Shown piece by piece: positions 6,367 to 14,644 of a stretch of DNA of 64,000 nucleotides. The stretch covers positions 434,001 through 498,000 of the forward strand of contig NZ_JABAHI010000008.1 in the NCBI RefSeq assembly GCF_012584445.1. The letters run 5' to 3'. Positions within the stretch are counted from its first letter, which is position 1. Each line of letters starts with the position of its first letter. Below the pieces are notes generated by a model. That model was given only the letters and a program-made list of their open reading frames with translations. It was not told where the DNA came from and did no database searches. This DNA comes from Olsenella sp. KGMB02461 (GTDB lineage: Bacteria; Actinomycetota; Coriobacteriia; Coriobacteriales; Atopobiaceae). Made by a program: the position numbers and the translations under genes.

Positions 6367-9300
6367 ATGGCAGTGTTCAGTTACGAGAAGGCCCCAGAAC
6401 TAATCGGCTCGATCAATGAGCTTATCGCGCGATGCGAGGCGGAGATCAACGATGCGTTTACCTATTACGCCGGCATGCGGACAGAAGTCGAACAATCCGT
6501 GGATGAGAGCCGTCGGAGCGTCGAGACCGATTTGGGCAAACGCCAAAGCATTAGAAATGCGGGCCTGGACCAAATGCTCGCAAAATGCCATGAGTACGCC
6601 AATTATATTAAGAATCTTAACGATGAGGTCCGTCGTGACTCGAAGGCCTATCAGAAAGCCTGCGCAGAGATCGAGTGCTCAGAAATCCATCAGCCTCAGT
6701 ATTCAATAGAGACCCTCGATCAGTGCCAGCAGAAGCTTCACGAGCTGTCTGAGCAGGCCAAGTATTCACATGGACAAATTGTTAACACTTCTGGAATTGG
6801 CGGTCTTATCGGCACGGTTAGCGGTGAGTCGAAAAGGAATCACACTGCGTTGATCGATGCCTACAAAAGTAGCAAGGATGTACTCCTACGCGCGACAGCC
6901 CTTGTTGCCGACATCAAAAGAACCGAAACCGAAACGAACAGAGTATTGGCTGACTCGAAAGTCGAAGCCGCAGAAAGGGAGGGTGCCGATCTGCTGGAGC
7001 AGATTGAACGGCAGGAAAAGATCGCTATAGATACAAGCCTCGACCTTCTAAGCAGGCAGCTTGACGAGCTGATACCTTCCGCCACGATTGATGATCTGGG
7101 TGAGCTTGCCGAGCTCGCAGCTCCTGCAGCCAGCAATGTGCCCCAGGGACTATGCCAGCAACTTTTTCTGGGCAGCTATTCGTATGCGATTCATGGCTGG
7201 CCGTTTACAGATCACAGGTCAGGGATAGATCATATTCTCGAAAGCCACTTTGGTTCTTGGTATAGGTCGGGGCGTATTTACGCCCCTGCACTGTTGGACA
7301 GAGCCGAATCGTCCAGCATCATACTGTGCGGAGATGTCGAGGTAACTAATCCCGCACTCAATTGGCTCATCGTCTCTGAGCTAGAGACCAATCAGGCTCT
7401 TGACCAGACTTTCGTCTTCATAAATCCGAGCGGCGACAGAACAGTATTCGAGCCATTCCTTGCTGCCGTGAAGGAATGCCACGAGGTGTTCGGGGAGAGG
7501 GTGATAACGGAGAGCGAATCTGCATCGGCAGTCCTAGCAAAAGCCGTACGTGCAATTGACGACAGGAACCAAAGACTGCTGATCGGTTATAGGAACGTAT
7601 TCGCGTTCAACGAAGACGACAATACAGCAGAGCTACCCCTTATAACCATATGCATGTCTGCGAATCTTAAAGAGATTGCCAAACGGGATGCGGAGGCGAT
7701 AAAAAACATAGTTCGCAACGGGTCGTTCTGCGGCGTCAACATCCTGCTGGCTCTCGATGTGAATAGCTCGAATACCGACGAGGCCACTGATTTCCTGGCC
7801 GATTGCGGCAGGGCGACGATCGGGTGGCCGAACAAGGGAGAGCTCACATTCGATGTTGGCAATGACGTAGAAGTCAGATATAAGCTCGTCGATTCCAAGA
7901 GGCTGGCGTCCGATCTCTCCCGTGTTCAGGAGCAGGTCAAGAACAAGCTCTCGCAGAGCGTGAGCATCGAGTCGGTATTCCCTGCAAACACGTGGCATGA
8001 GGGCAGCACGTTACGAGGGCTCGCCATACCAATGGGCAAATCCCCCGATGGCAGCTGCGTCTCGCTTGAGTTCGGACCCGAGGTGAGCAACGGGATATCT
8101 CATTTTGGCCTAATGATAGGCGCCACTGGATCGGGCAAATCCTCCCTCCTGCATTCTCTAATCATCTCAGCCCTGTTGAAGTACGGGCCAGATGAGCTTC
8201 AGCTGTATTTACTTGATTTTAAGAGTGGTGTCGAATTCGAGCTCTACTCAAAATATAGAATTCCTCAGCTCAAACTCCTTGCCCTCGATGCCATGCAGGC
8301 ATTCGGCCTAAGTGTGCTCAAGGAGCTCATGCAACAGATGGACGAGAGAAACCGGCTGTTCAAAGACGCAGGGGTTGGCAATATCGAGGAGTATCGTATC
8401 AGCACGGACTATGCAATGCCTAGGATCCTTGTGCTCATGGATGAATTCCAAACCCTCTTCAACGAGGATCACGATAGGCGAGCCGCGAGAGAGGCGTCAG
8501 TTCTGCTGGCGGACTTTATATCCTTGGCTAGAAACTGCGGAATACACTTCCTTTTATCGACGCAGACCCTCAGCAGACTCCGTACGGGAAATTTCAGCGT
8601 AAGCCAATCGACGCTAGACGAGATGCACGTAAGAATAGGATTACAGTGCGCACTAAGCGAAACGGAGAAGATCTTCGGGGATATTTTTGGGAAGCAGGCC
8701 TACGATTTGATGGGTTCCCAAAAGGGCAGTGGCGTAATGACCGAAAACGACCTCAAGCTGCCCCCGCACGCTTTTCGAGCAATCTTTTGCGACAAAGAAG
8801 AGCGCGCTGAGCTCCTGAAGATTGTCGAGAGCCGTTATTCGGCTATCAATCTGCTCGCGAGCACACGGGTCTTCAGAAGCGACACGGTTCCCGATATCAG
8901 GGACGGGATGAAGACTCATATGGCCTCGTCCGCGAACTTGTCAAGAAGCATCCCTGTTTTTCTGGGAGAGCCAATAAGGATCGGCCCGCCGATTGTCCTC
9001 AATATCAACCGACGCATGCGCTCAACCTTGCTCATTGCAGGCAGCGATGGGAACATGCTTGACTCGTTGGTGGCAAATTACCTGTTCTCGGCCTTCTCCG
9101 CAAAAGAAAAACAAGATTCAGAAGAAGTCACGCATGCCCCATATCCAACGGTGTACCTATGTGATGGCCACGCCATAGTAGGAGAACCGGTGAGTGACCT
9201 TCTAGCTAGAGTCTGCGCGGGCAAGGACGAGAACGTCAAAATCGCAAGAACCAACGTCGAGGTGCTCCACTTCATCGACGAGCTATACAGAATAATGACG

Positions 9301-9795
9301 GAAAGGCAGAGCAGCAGAGACGCCACGTCCCAAACAATTCATTTCGTGATAAGCGAATATCAGTGGATGGATTCGTTTCTCGCCATCTATGAAAGACGAG
9401 ATAGCCAATATGACGAAGACTCTAGGGTGACACACGCTGAAGGCGATCCAGATGCGATGCTCAACGAATTGGTGAGCAGCCTTTCGCGTCCCGCTTCTGG
9501 GAACGACGTAAGAAGACTCGAAAAGCTCGAGCGTCTCATTCAGCGTGGCTATACATACGGGATCAATGTCGTCGTGGGAACCACGGACTTCGCATCTCTG
9601 CGAGAGAGGTTGTACGACCTTGTACCCAACATGCAGAACAGGATCGTCTTCTCGCTGAGCGAGGACGATGCCGAGAGGATAGTACGCGGCTCATTGGGCC
9701 TTGTGGAAACGCTCAGGCCAAACATGGCGATTTTCACTGACGGACGCGGTAGTGAGCCCGTGGTGTTCAAACCTTATCGCATTTCAACGATCTAG
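6367..9795 (+). CDS. FtsK/SpoIIIE/EssC-like ATPase, soluble form
   Basis: The 1142-residue protein begins with about 240 residues of coiled coil, followed by a nucleotide-binding-like region without a clear Walker A, then an intact FtsK/HerA domain: Walker A GATGSGKSS at 585-593 with the typical LLDFKSGVEFELY after it, and Walker B ILVLMDEF with Asp692-Glu693. A third degenerate ATPase-like part follows (LLIAGSDGN near 895; VVVGTTDF near 1070). The three-unit plan resembles EssC/EccC of type VII (ESX) secretion. Unlike those, no transmembrane helix or FHA domain is visible, so it would need a membrane partner such as the gene at 10547. It is flanked by small helical and WXG100-like genes, its expected cargo. 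Confidence 0.88.
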   Translation: MAVFSYEKAPELIGSINELIARCEAEINDAFTYYAGMRTEVEQSVDESRRSVETDLGKRQSIRNAGLDQMLAKCHEYANYIKNLNDEVRRDSKAYQKACAEIECSEIHQPQYSIETLDQCQQKLHELSEQAKYSHGQIVNTSGIGGLIGTVSGESKRNHTALIDAYKSSKDVLLRATALVADIKRTETETNRVLADSKVEAAEREGADLLEQIERQEKIAIDTSLDLLSRQLDELIPSATIDDLGELAELAAPAASNVPQGLCQQLFLGSYSYAIHGWPFTDHRSGIDHILESHFGSWYRSGRIYAPALLDRAESSSIILCGDVEVTNPALNWLIVSELETNQALDQTFVFINPSGDRTVFEPFLAAVKECHEVFGERVITESESASAVLAKAVRAIDDRNQRLLIGYRNVFAFNEDDNTAELPLITICMSANLKEIAKRDAEAIKNIVRNGSFCGVNILLALDVNSSNTDEATDFLADCGRATIGWPNKGELTFDVGNDVEVRYKLVDSKRLASDLSRVQEQVKNKLSQSVSIESVFPANTWHEGSTLRGLAIPMGKSPDGSCVSLEFGPEVSNGISHFGLMIGATGSGKSSLLHSLIISALLKYGPDELQLYLLDFKSGVEFELYSKYRIPQLKLLALDAMQAFGLSVLKELMQQMDERNRLFKDAGVGNIEEYRISTDYAMPRILVLMDEFQTLFNEDHDRRAAREASVLLADFISLARNCGIHFLLSTQTLSRLRTGNFSVSQSTLDEMHVRIGLQCALSETEKIFGDIFGKQAYDLMGSQKGSGVMTENDLKLPPHAFRAIFCDKEERAELLKIVESRYSAINLLASTRVFRSDTVPDIRDGMKTHMASSANLSRSIPVFLGEPIRIGPPIVLNINRRMRSTLLIAGSDGNMLDSLVANYLFSAFSAKEKQDSEEVTHAPYPTVYLCDGHAIVGEPVSDLLARVCAGKDENVKIARTNVEVLHFIDELYRIMTERQSSRDATSQTIHFVISEYQWMDSFLAIYERRDSQYDEDSRVTHAEGDPDAMLNELVSSLSRPASGNDVRRLEKLERLIQRGYTYGINVVVGTTDFASLRERLYDLVPNMQNRIVFSLSEDDAERIVRGSLGLVETLRPNMAIFTDGRGSEPVVFKPYRISTI

Positions 9796-9815
9796 AGAGA
9801 AAGGGACGTAACAGT

Positions 9816-10088
9816 ATGTCCAATTCAACATCAGCCGAAGCAATGACCAGGATGATTACAAGCATTACGAAAACCATTCAGGCAGAACAAGCAGTAGTCA
9901 ATTCGCTCAGGCAAGAGTACCAGGTGATCGGGCAGGAATGGAACGACGCACAATACGAGAACCTTGGTCCGGTAATTGACGATGCCGTGAGGGAGCTGAG
10001 TGGGAATCAAGCGAAACTCAGCGAATGCATAACCAAGCTACAGCTTCTCAGGGCGAAGCTCGAAGAATACCTGAACACGAGTCTGTGA
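9816..10088 (+). CDS. WXG100-like (ESAT-6-like) small helical protein
   Basis: The 90-residue protein has two long helices joined by a turn at EWNDAQYEN, with Trp near the middle followed by NDAQY instead of the classic Trp-x-Gly, and a hydrophobic heptad pattern on both helices. Size and position right after the EssC-like ATPase fit the WXG100 family of type VII substrates. GAGAAAGGGA upstream serves as ribosome-binding site. It could be secreted cargo, or a helper that delivers cargo to the ATPase. The missing Gly keeps the call tentative. Confidence 0.72.
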   Translation: MSNSTSAEAMTRMITSITKTIQAEQAVVNSLRQEYQVIGQEWNDAQYENLGPVIDDAVRELSGNQAKLSECITKLQLLRAKLEEYLNTSL

Positions 10089-10097
10089 TAGGTCACT

Positions 10098-10559
10098 ATG
10101 GCGGAATCAAGAAACATAGCTGCCGAGTTGTACGAGCTAGGAAGGGCCATATCTGACTATGGGGCAACCCTGACCCAAATCGTCACGAAGGCGTATCGGA
10201 TAGTCGAAGACATTGACGCGGAGCTCGATAGAGCCATGAAGTCCGCTGCTGACATGGCAAACGGCTGGGGACTTGACCGGGAATCGGCAGACTATCAGGT
10301 CCAGAGACAAGCCATGGCGGAATTATACAGGCAGTTAGAGGCAGCGTCCCAAAAGTACCGGGAAGCAAGGTACGAGTTTCTCTCAGCTACTTCCAATGGA
10401 GCTGGAGCACACGACTGCTTTAAGGCGCGTTCATCGTTGGAGAGGCTTGCTAGTGCGCTGGAGGCATATTTCGGAGTACAGCTCCTTGAAGATTCTGACG
10501 CAGGGAAACCTCCGTCTCAAAAGTTATATAAAAATGTTTACTCAAAATGTCGATTATAA
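10098..10559 (+). CDS. coiled-coil protein, possible ESX-type partner or substrate
   Basis: The 153-residue product is helical throughout, with heptad repeats over residues 5-60 and 65-95 and a third helix at 108-125 (CFKARSSLERLASALEAYFG). It starts nine bases after the WXG100-like gene. The N-terminal two helices have the length of a WXG100 domain, which makes an LXG- or WXG-type long substrate or chaperone possible, but no diagnostic motif is present. It ends in a basic tail that overlaps the next gene by 13 bases. No family recognised. Confidence 0.72.
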   Translation: MAESRNIAAELYELGRAISDYGATLTQIVTKAYRIVEDIDAELDRAMKSAADMANGWGLDRESADYQVQRQAMAELYRQLEAASQKYREARYEFLSATSNGAGAHDCFKARSSLERLASALEAYFGVQLLEDSDAGKPPSQKLYKNVYSKCRL

Positions 10560-11098
10560 GGGAAGATTCAGCAGAAATGTCAATTAGGATCAGCGAAGAT
10601 GGAAGCATCATCTCTTCAGAAGGGGAGATTCAACAGGGACAGAACCCCCTGATTGGGGAAGACGGAAGCATCAGGCTCGGAGAGCAGTCTGCTCCTGCCA
10701 GTCGATCGACGTACAATGGGATAAGAAGACCCCCGTCTTCACCGTTATCGAATTCGGCCGATGATCAGCAGGCAATCCCATCTTCTGAGACGAACGCCAA
10801 CACTCTGCCGTCGAGACATGTCACGTCATGCGGAAGCTCTCGGCAGGCAAGTACGATCGAATTCGAACTCCAAGTCAAAAAAGCCGAATTGGGCACGTGC
10901 GTTCGCCCTGCTCCTATCGTGGTTTGTGTGATTTTCATCCTACTTTCGATACTGCTGTCCTCCTTTTACCCGGCAATCGTCTCCGCATGTGCCGCTGTGT
11001 TCGTGGTCAAGGATCTAGTAAGAAGGAGCCAGGTTGCCGCTGAGGTGCAACATCTTGAAAGCGAGCTGAGTATGGCGCGGAGCGGAGGCACGCAATGA
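10547..11098 (+). CDS. membrane protein with acidic repeat N-terminus and two transmembrane helices
   Basis: Residues 1-120 are polar and probably disordered, with a repeated EDGSI element (SEDGSIISSEGE and GEDGSIRLGEQ). Residues about 122-155 contain two adjacent hydrophobic helices (VVCVIFILLSILLSSFY and PAIVSACAAVFVVKDLV), followed by a short charged helix. ATG 10547 overlaps the previous gene; ATG 10577 with AAGGGAAG upstream is a reasonable alternative. It is the only evident membrane protein of the operon and so the best candidate for anchoring the soluble FtsK/EssC-like ATPase. Homology unknown. Confidence 0.78.
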   Translation: MSIIREDSAEMSIRISEDGSIISSEGEIQQGQNPLIGEDGSIRLGEQSAPASRSTYNGIRRPPSSPLSNSADDQQAIPSSETNANTLPSRHVTSCGSSRQASTIEFELQVKKAELGTCVRPAPIVVCVIFILLSILLSSFYPAIVSACAAVFVVKDLVRRSQVAAEVQHLESELSMARSGGTQ

Positions 11099-12522
11099 GC
11101 GAGTTTGATTCCATATCTGTCGAACAACTTATTAAGACAGCAGAAAACTGCCTCGAGAAGAATTCTGAGGCTTATGATCCAGTCAAGGCCGCCGATTTGC
11201 TTCAAAAGGGAGCCAATCTCGGAAGTATGGCTTCTCTCGAGAAGCTTGGCGACTGCTACTTCTACGGTACGGGGAGAGACGAGGATAACAGGGCAGCTTT
11301 TGAGGCTTACACAAAGGTATTTGAAGCTACGGGCAACAGCTACAGTGCATACCAGCTCGGGCGTATGCATACGTTCGGATGGGGTGTTGAATCTAACCCC
11401 GACAAAGCGAGGGACTATTTAGAGAAGTCATGGGCCGATGGTTATGCAGCCGCAGCGGGGATTCTCGGTGTCATCTGTTTGGATCGTGCAAAACTGACGC
11501 ATGACGAGAAAGACGTCGAGGAGGGTTTGAAGTGGCTCCAAAGGGGATCAAACCAAGGAGATCCGTATAGCATCTTCCGTATGGCACTTGTTTTCTCAAT
11601 CGGTGACTGTGGCATTCGAGAAGACAAGAAGAGGGCATACGACCTTCTCATGAAGGTGCCTGACTATCCCCGTGCTCTCGGATACCTCTTAATCAGCAAT
11701 GGTCTGGACATTTGCAGCAACGACCAGTACTCCGAACTTCTCAATCGCGCCTTAGATCTCGCAGAGTCCACCAACAAAGGCATGCTGTTCAGAAGTCTCG
11801 GCAGAGTATATGAGGGTAATACACGCCTGCCCGCAGATCCGAAAAAGTCCGAAGAGTATTTCATGAGAGCATTGGATGCTGGAGATGGCTATTCGGGTTA
11901 TATCCTCGGAAACAACTATGCATATGGATGGAACGGATACCAGCGCGATGTCGACAAGGCAGAGACGATATACCTCAAAGGAGCAAATCTAGGTTCCGAG
12001 GAAGCAATGTCCTCTCTTGGCGATCTGTACAAAAAGAGAGCAGAAGTTGTTTGGCCTCGGGACCCTGAGATCATGAGACTCTCCTTTGAATGGTATGAGA
12101 AGGCATATAAAGCCGGCGGCGGGGCATCGGACGCTCTGCATGCCGGGCAGGCAGCCCTGGAAGCGCAGGATCCTTCTCTGGAAGAACGGGCTGCAGAATG
12201 CTTCAAGGTTGCCATGGAGGACGATATTCCTTGGGCGTATGTTCCGCTAGCAAAGCTCTCAATTAAAGAAGGAACCCCAACGTATTGTCCGAAGCTTGCA
12301 AGACAGGCTTTGGAGAAGGCGCGCGCTGAGGAAACCGACGATTACATGACCGGCGAAGTTGACTACCTAATTGGTTTCATGTTCGAACGAGGACTTGGCC
12401 TGCCCGCCTCAGCAAATCAGGCTGTCGAGTCTTACATCAAAGCTTCAGACAAAGGGTGCGAGGAGGCAAAAGAGGCCCTCAAGGGCTTCAGGAAGGGTCT
12501 CTTTGGATGGAAAAGGATCTAA
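11095..12522 (+). CDS. Sel1-like repeat protein (475 aa)
   Basis: The protein is built from tandem 36-residue alpha-alpha units of the Sel1/TPR type, recognisable as LGDCYFYGTGRDED, LGRMHTFGWGVESN and LGNNYAYGWNGYQRD followed by KA...Y.KA..LGS. Such solenoids act as protein-interaction scaffolds. There is no signal peptide, so it is probably cytoplasmic. It is coupled to the membrane-protein gene by an ATGA overlap. In this operon it could organise the conjugation or secretion partners; that is inference. Confidence 0.88.
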   Translation: MSEFDSISVEQLIKTAENCLEKNSEAYDPVKAADLLQKGANLGSMASLEKLGDCYFYGTGRDEDNRAAFEAYTKVFEATGNSYSAYQLGRMHTFGWGVESNPDKARDYLEKSWADGYAAAAGILGVICLDRAKLTHDEKDVEEGLKWLQRGSNQGDPYSIFRMALVFSIGDCGIREDKKRAYDLLMKVPDYPRALGYLLISNGLDICSNDQYSELLNRALDLAESTNKGMLFRSLGRVYEGNTRLPADPKKSEEYFMRALDAGDGYSGYILGNNYAYGWNGYQRDVDKAETIYLKGANLGSEEAMSSLGDLYKKRAEVVWPRDPEIMRLSFEWYEKAYKAGGGASDALHAGQAALEAQDPSLEERAAECFKVAMEDDIPWAYVPLAKLSIKEGTPTYCPKLARQALEKARAEETDDYMTGEVDYLIGFMFERGLGLPASANQAVESYIKASDKGCEEAKEALKGFRKGLFGWKRI

Positions 12523-12540
12523 TCAGAGAAGGGGATCGAT

Positions 12541-13392
12541 ATGGGAATGAGTTCTTTCGATGCGCTGCTTGAGGAAGTCGTCGCAACGATGGATATGAAG
12601 GGTCCATATGCGGCAATCGAAAAACTTGAAGCGCTGAAGGCAGAAGGTAACGTTGAAGCAACTGCTTGTCTCGGGCGGTTTTATCTCCAAGGAATTGGTG
12701 TAATTGAAGATGTTGAGACGGGCGTCGACCTTCTTGAAGAAGCAGCCAACGCCGGGTGCCCTCAAGCAGACGTTTCACTTGGAAGGCTCTTCTTATTCGG
12801 TGAGTCCCTTGTGTCACAAGACGCTTCAAAGGGGCTTCTCCACCTTGAGAAGGCCGCAAATGCCGGCCTTTCTGAAGCAATGGGGATTCTTGGCGACATC
12901 TACTTTTACGGCTACGAAGGCCTTGAGACAGATCCGGAGAAGGGTCTCGAGTGGGGTATGCGCGCTGCAAAACTGGGTGACATTACTGGGCACCTGATTT
13001 GCGGCGATGCCTATTTTTACGGAACGGCTACTGCGGAGAACATTCCGCTCGCCACCTATCATTACAGGGAAGTTCTTAACGCGGAGCCCGAAAACACCAA
13101 CGTGATGTGCAACCTCGCCGTGTGTCTTGCTGATCCGACCGACGATCAATGGGTAATGCCGACGCAAGCCGATCTGGTAGAAGCGCTCGGTTTGCTAAGC
13201 CGTGCGGTCGAGCTGGGTGATGTCAGGGCTCATTTCAACCTAGGAATCCACTACGCAAACGGCGTCGGAGTCGATCAGGATTACGACCTCGCCCACCACT
13301 ATATCGAGCTTGCTGCCAACAACGGCTACGAGCCTGCGCAAGAAGCACTTGGGTCATTCAGGCGAACCATGAGAGGCAAATGGACGCTCTAA
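12541..13392 (+). CDS. Sel1-like repeat protein (283 aa)
   Basis: A second Sel1-repeat solenoid, with units such as LGRFYLQGIGVIEDVETG, LGRLFLFGESLVS, LGDIYFYGYEG and LGIHYANGVGVDQDYD. It begins 18 bases after the 475-residue Sel1 protein, with AGAAGGGG as ribosome-binding site. The two share the family but not close sequence identity, so they look like an old duplication with separate partners. No signal peptide or membrane segment. Confidence 0.88.
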   Translation: MGMSSFDALLEEVVATMDMKGPYAAIEKLEALKAEGNVEATACLGRFYLQGIGVIEDVETGVDLLEEAANAGCPQADVSLGRLFLFGESLVSQDASKGLLHLEKAANAGLSEAMGILGDIYFYGYEGLETDPEKGLEWGMRAAKLGDITGHLICGDAYFYGTATAENIPLATYHYREVLNAEPENTNVMCNLAVCLADPTDDQWVMPTQADLVEALGLLSRAVELGDVRAHFNLGIHYANGVGVDQDYDLAHHYIELAANNGYEPAQEALGSFRRTMRGKWTL

Positions 13393-13395
13393 CTG

Positions 13396-13425
13396 GTTAT
13401 TTCCGCATGAGGCGGAGTAAATAAC
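13396..13425 (+). repeat. hairpin between the Sel1 gene and the last operon gene
   Basis: GTTATTTCCGC (13396-13406) pairs with GCGG..TAAATAAC (13412-13425) with a small bulge. No T-run follows. It probably forms an intercistronic RNA hairpin that stabilises or separates the messages for the Sel1 protein and the orphan at 13449. Confidence 0.45.
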
Positions 13426-13448
13426 ATCGTTCGAGAAAGGAAACACAA

Positions 13449-13925
13449 ATGATCAAGCTCAAAGACTTAGAACAGATGGGCAACGTCACTTTCGGAGACG
13501 CAGGCGATGTCACCCTTCAAAACATCAAGGAAGCCATAACCGACCTCGCCCAGCAAAACGGTGTACCTGTAGCTTTCTATACCGATGACGCGAAAGACGG
13601 TGGGCTTTTTGGCAATACCTACACTGCATTGGTGGCATATCATCCGGAGCATCGAAACGACTACTTCAACATGGCAATGCTCCTTACTAAGCAGGGAAAC
13701 TTCGGAACTGTTACCGTGTATGCAGCAGGCAAGTCCAAGCAGATGAATAAGTTTGCACGGTCCGAGACGGCGAGGGAAATGCGCCGGGGTCAGTCCATGT
13801 CTTACCAGATTGGCAACATGATCTCGAGCGGACTCATGAACATGGGAAAGAGCAAGCAGAAGCTTCAAGAAGAGCAGGCATATTACGAAATCATCCTGAA
13901 CGTAATCGACGCCGCCCTCAACTAG
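13449..13925 (+). CDS. orphan 158-residue protein, last gene of the operon
   Basis: No family is recognised. The predicted fold is mixed: an alpha/beta N-terminal half (LQNIKEAITDLAQQNGVPVAFYT, TYTALVAYHP, GTVTVYAAG) and a helical C-terminal half rich in Met, Gln and Lys (residues 100-158). There is no signal peptide. GAGAAAGG lies at good distance from ATG 13449. The strong terminator 65 bases downstream makes it the end of the transcript. An effector, immunity or chaperone role would be typical of the last gene in a secretion cluster, but nothing in the sequence proves that. Confidence 0.8.
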   Translation: MIKLKDLEQMGNVTFGDAGDVTLQNIKEAITDLAQQNGVPVAFYTDDAKDGGLFGNTYTALVAYHPEHRNDYFNMAMLLTKQGNFGTVTVYAAGKSKQMNKFARSETAREMRRGQSMSYQIGNMISSGLMNMGKSKQKLQEEQAYYEIILNVIDAALN

Positions 13926-13989
13926 TAAAATACGGTTCGTGTGTTACGGCTCAAGATTTTTCTGCCGGTAGGCAATAGATTGTACTAGG

Positions 13990-14034
13990 AGCTGCCCCTC
14001 GGGAGTGATTTTTCCGAAGGGCAGCTTAGTTTTC
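13990..14034 (+). terminator. intrinsic terminator closing the accessory operon
   Basis: AGCTGCCC-TCGG (13990-14003) pairs with CCGA-GGGCAGCT (14014-14026) with single-base bulges, followed by TAGTTTTC. It ends the thirteen-gene transcript. Confidence 0.85.
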
Positions 14035-14644
14035 TGGCATTATGCATTTCCCTCGGCACACTCGGCGGATGTCTCTCAGCAAATTCTTTATTATGCAGGT
14101 GACGCAGTATTGGACGAACCTTCTGGAGGTCTCTGTTACGGCCTTCCTCCGCTTCGAGCTGAGCATGCAGTATCCCCCCGCCCCACTTGTTCCATAATTC
14201 CCACCGCACTCCCCCATGCAGCAGAACCTTTTGATGTATCACGGGAATCCTATTGCGCTGGACACCTTCCCGACAGCACGACATCATAAGAACTTGTGAG
14301 AAAGGATTGAAGAAGCTGCGCCTAAGATCTCATGTCGTTTGTTGCCGTATCTTTCTCACAGGTTCAGATGCGACCGTCCGAGGGCGGGGCAACAGGAGGA
14401 CCGCCTGACCACAAACGCCTCGCTGTGCGCACCGGGGCCCTCGAGGCAACTCCTGAGGATCGATGCGGTCGGCTGTGGACATAGACCACCAATGCACCTG
14501 TCCTATTGTGCGTTACCGTGACAGGTCCGTCTCTTGACCTCACTAACTCGGTAGACTTCACTGTATTATTCACGCATCGAAACGCACTTTGGCATTATTA
14601 CCTTCTTAGTGGTCAAATCGCACTACATAGAGGCAAAGCTCGAT
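14035..14644. other. right border of the island, no gene seen
   Basis: Open frames on the minus strand between 13985 and 14290 have no start signals and an odd composition rich in His, Arg and Trp, so they are not called. An imperfect inverted repeat (14 of 15 bases) lies at 14290-14304 and 14351-14365, GAACTTGTGAGAAAG against CTTTCTCACAGGTTC, with 46 bases between. It could be an operator or a remnant of a mobile-element end. Composition shifts to the core type by about 14640. Confidence 0.45.

Noticed and set aside
765-14034. Prophage or integrative conjugative element
   Set aside because: There are no capsid, tail, relaxase or conjugation genes and no visible att direct repeats; only a small resolvase-type recombinase is present.
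14026-14287. Two overlapping minus-strand open frames of 63 and 100 codons
   Set aside because: They have no ribosome-binding sites, unusual composition, and overlap the operon terminator.
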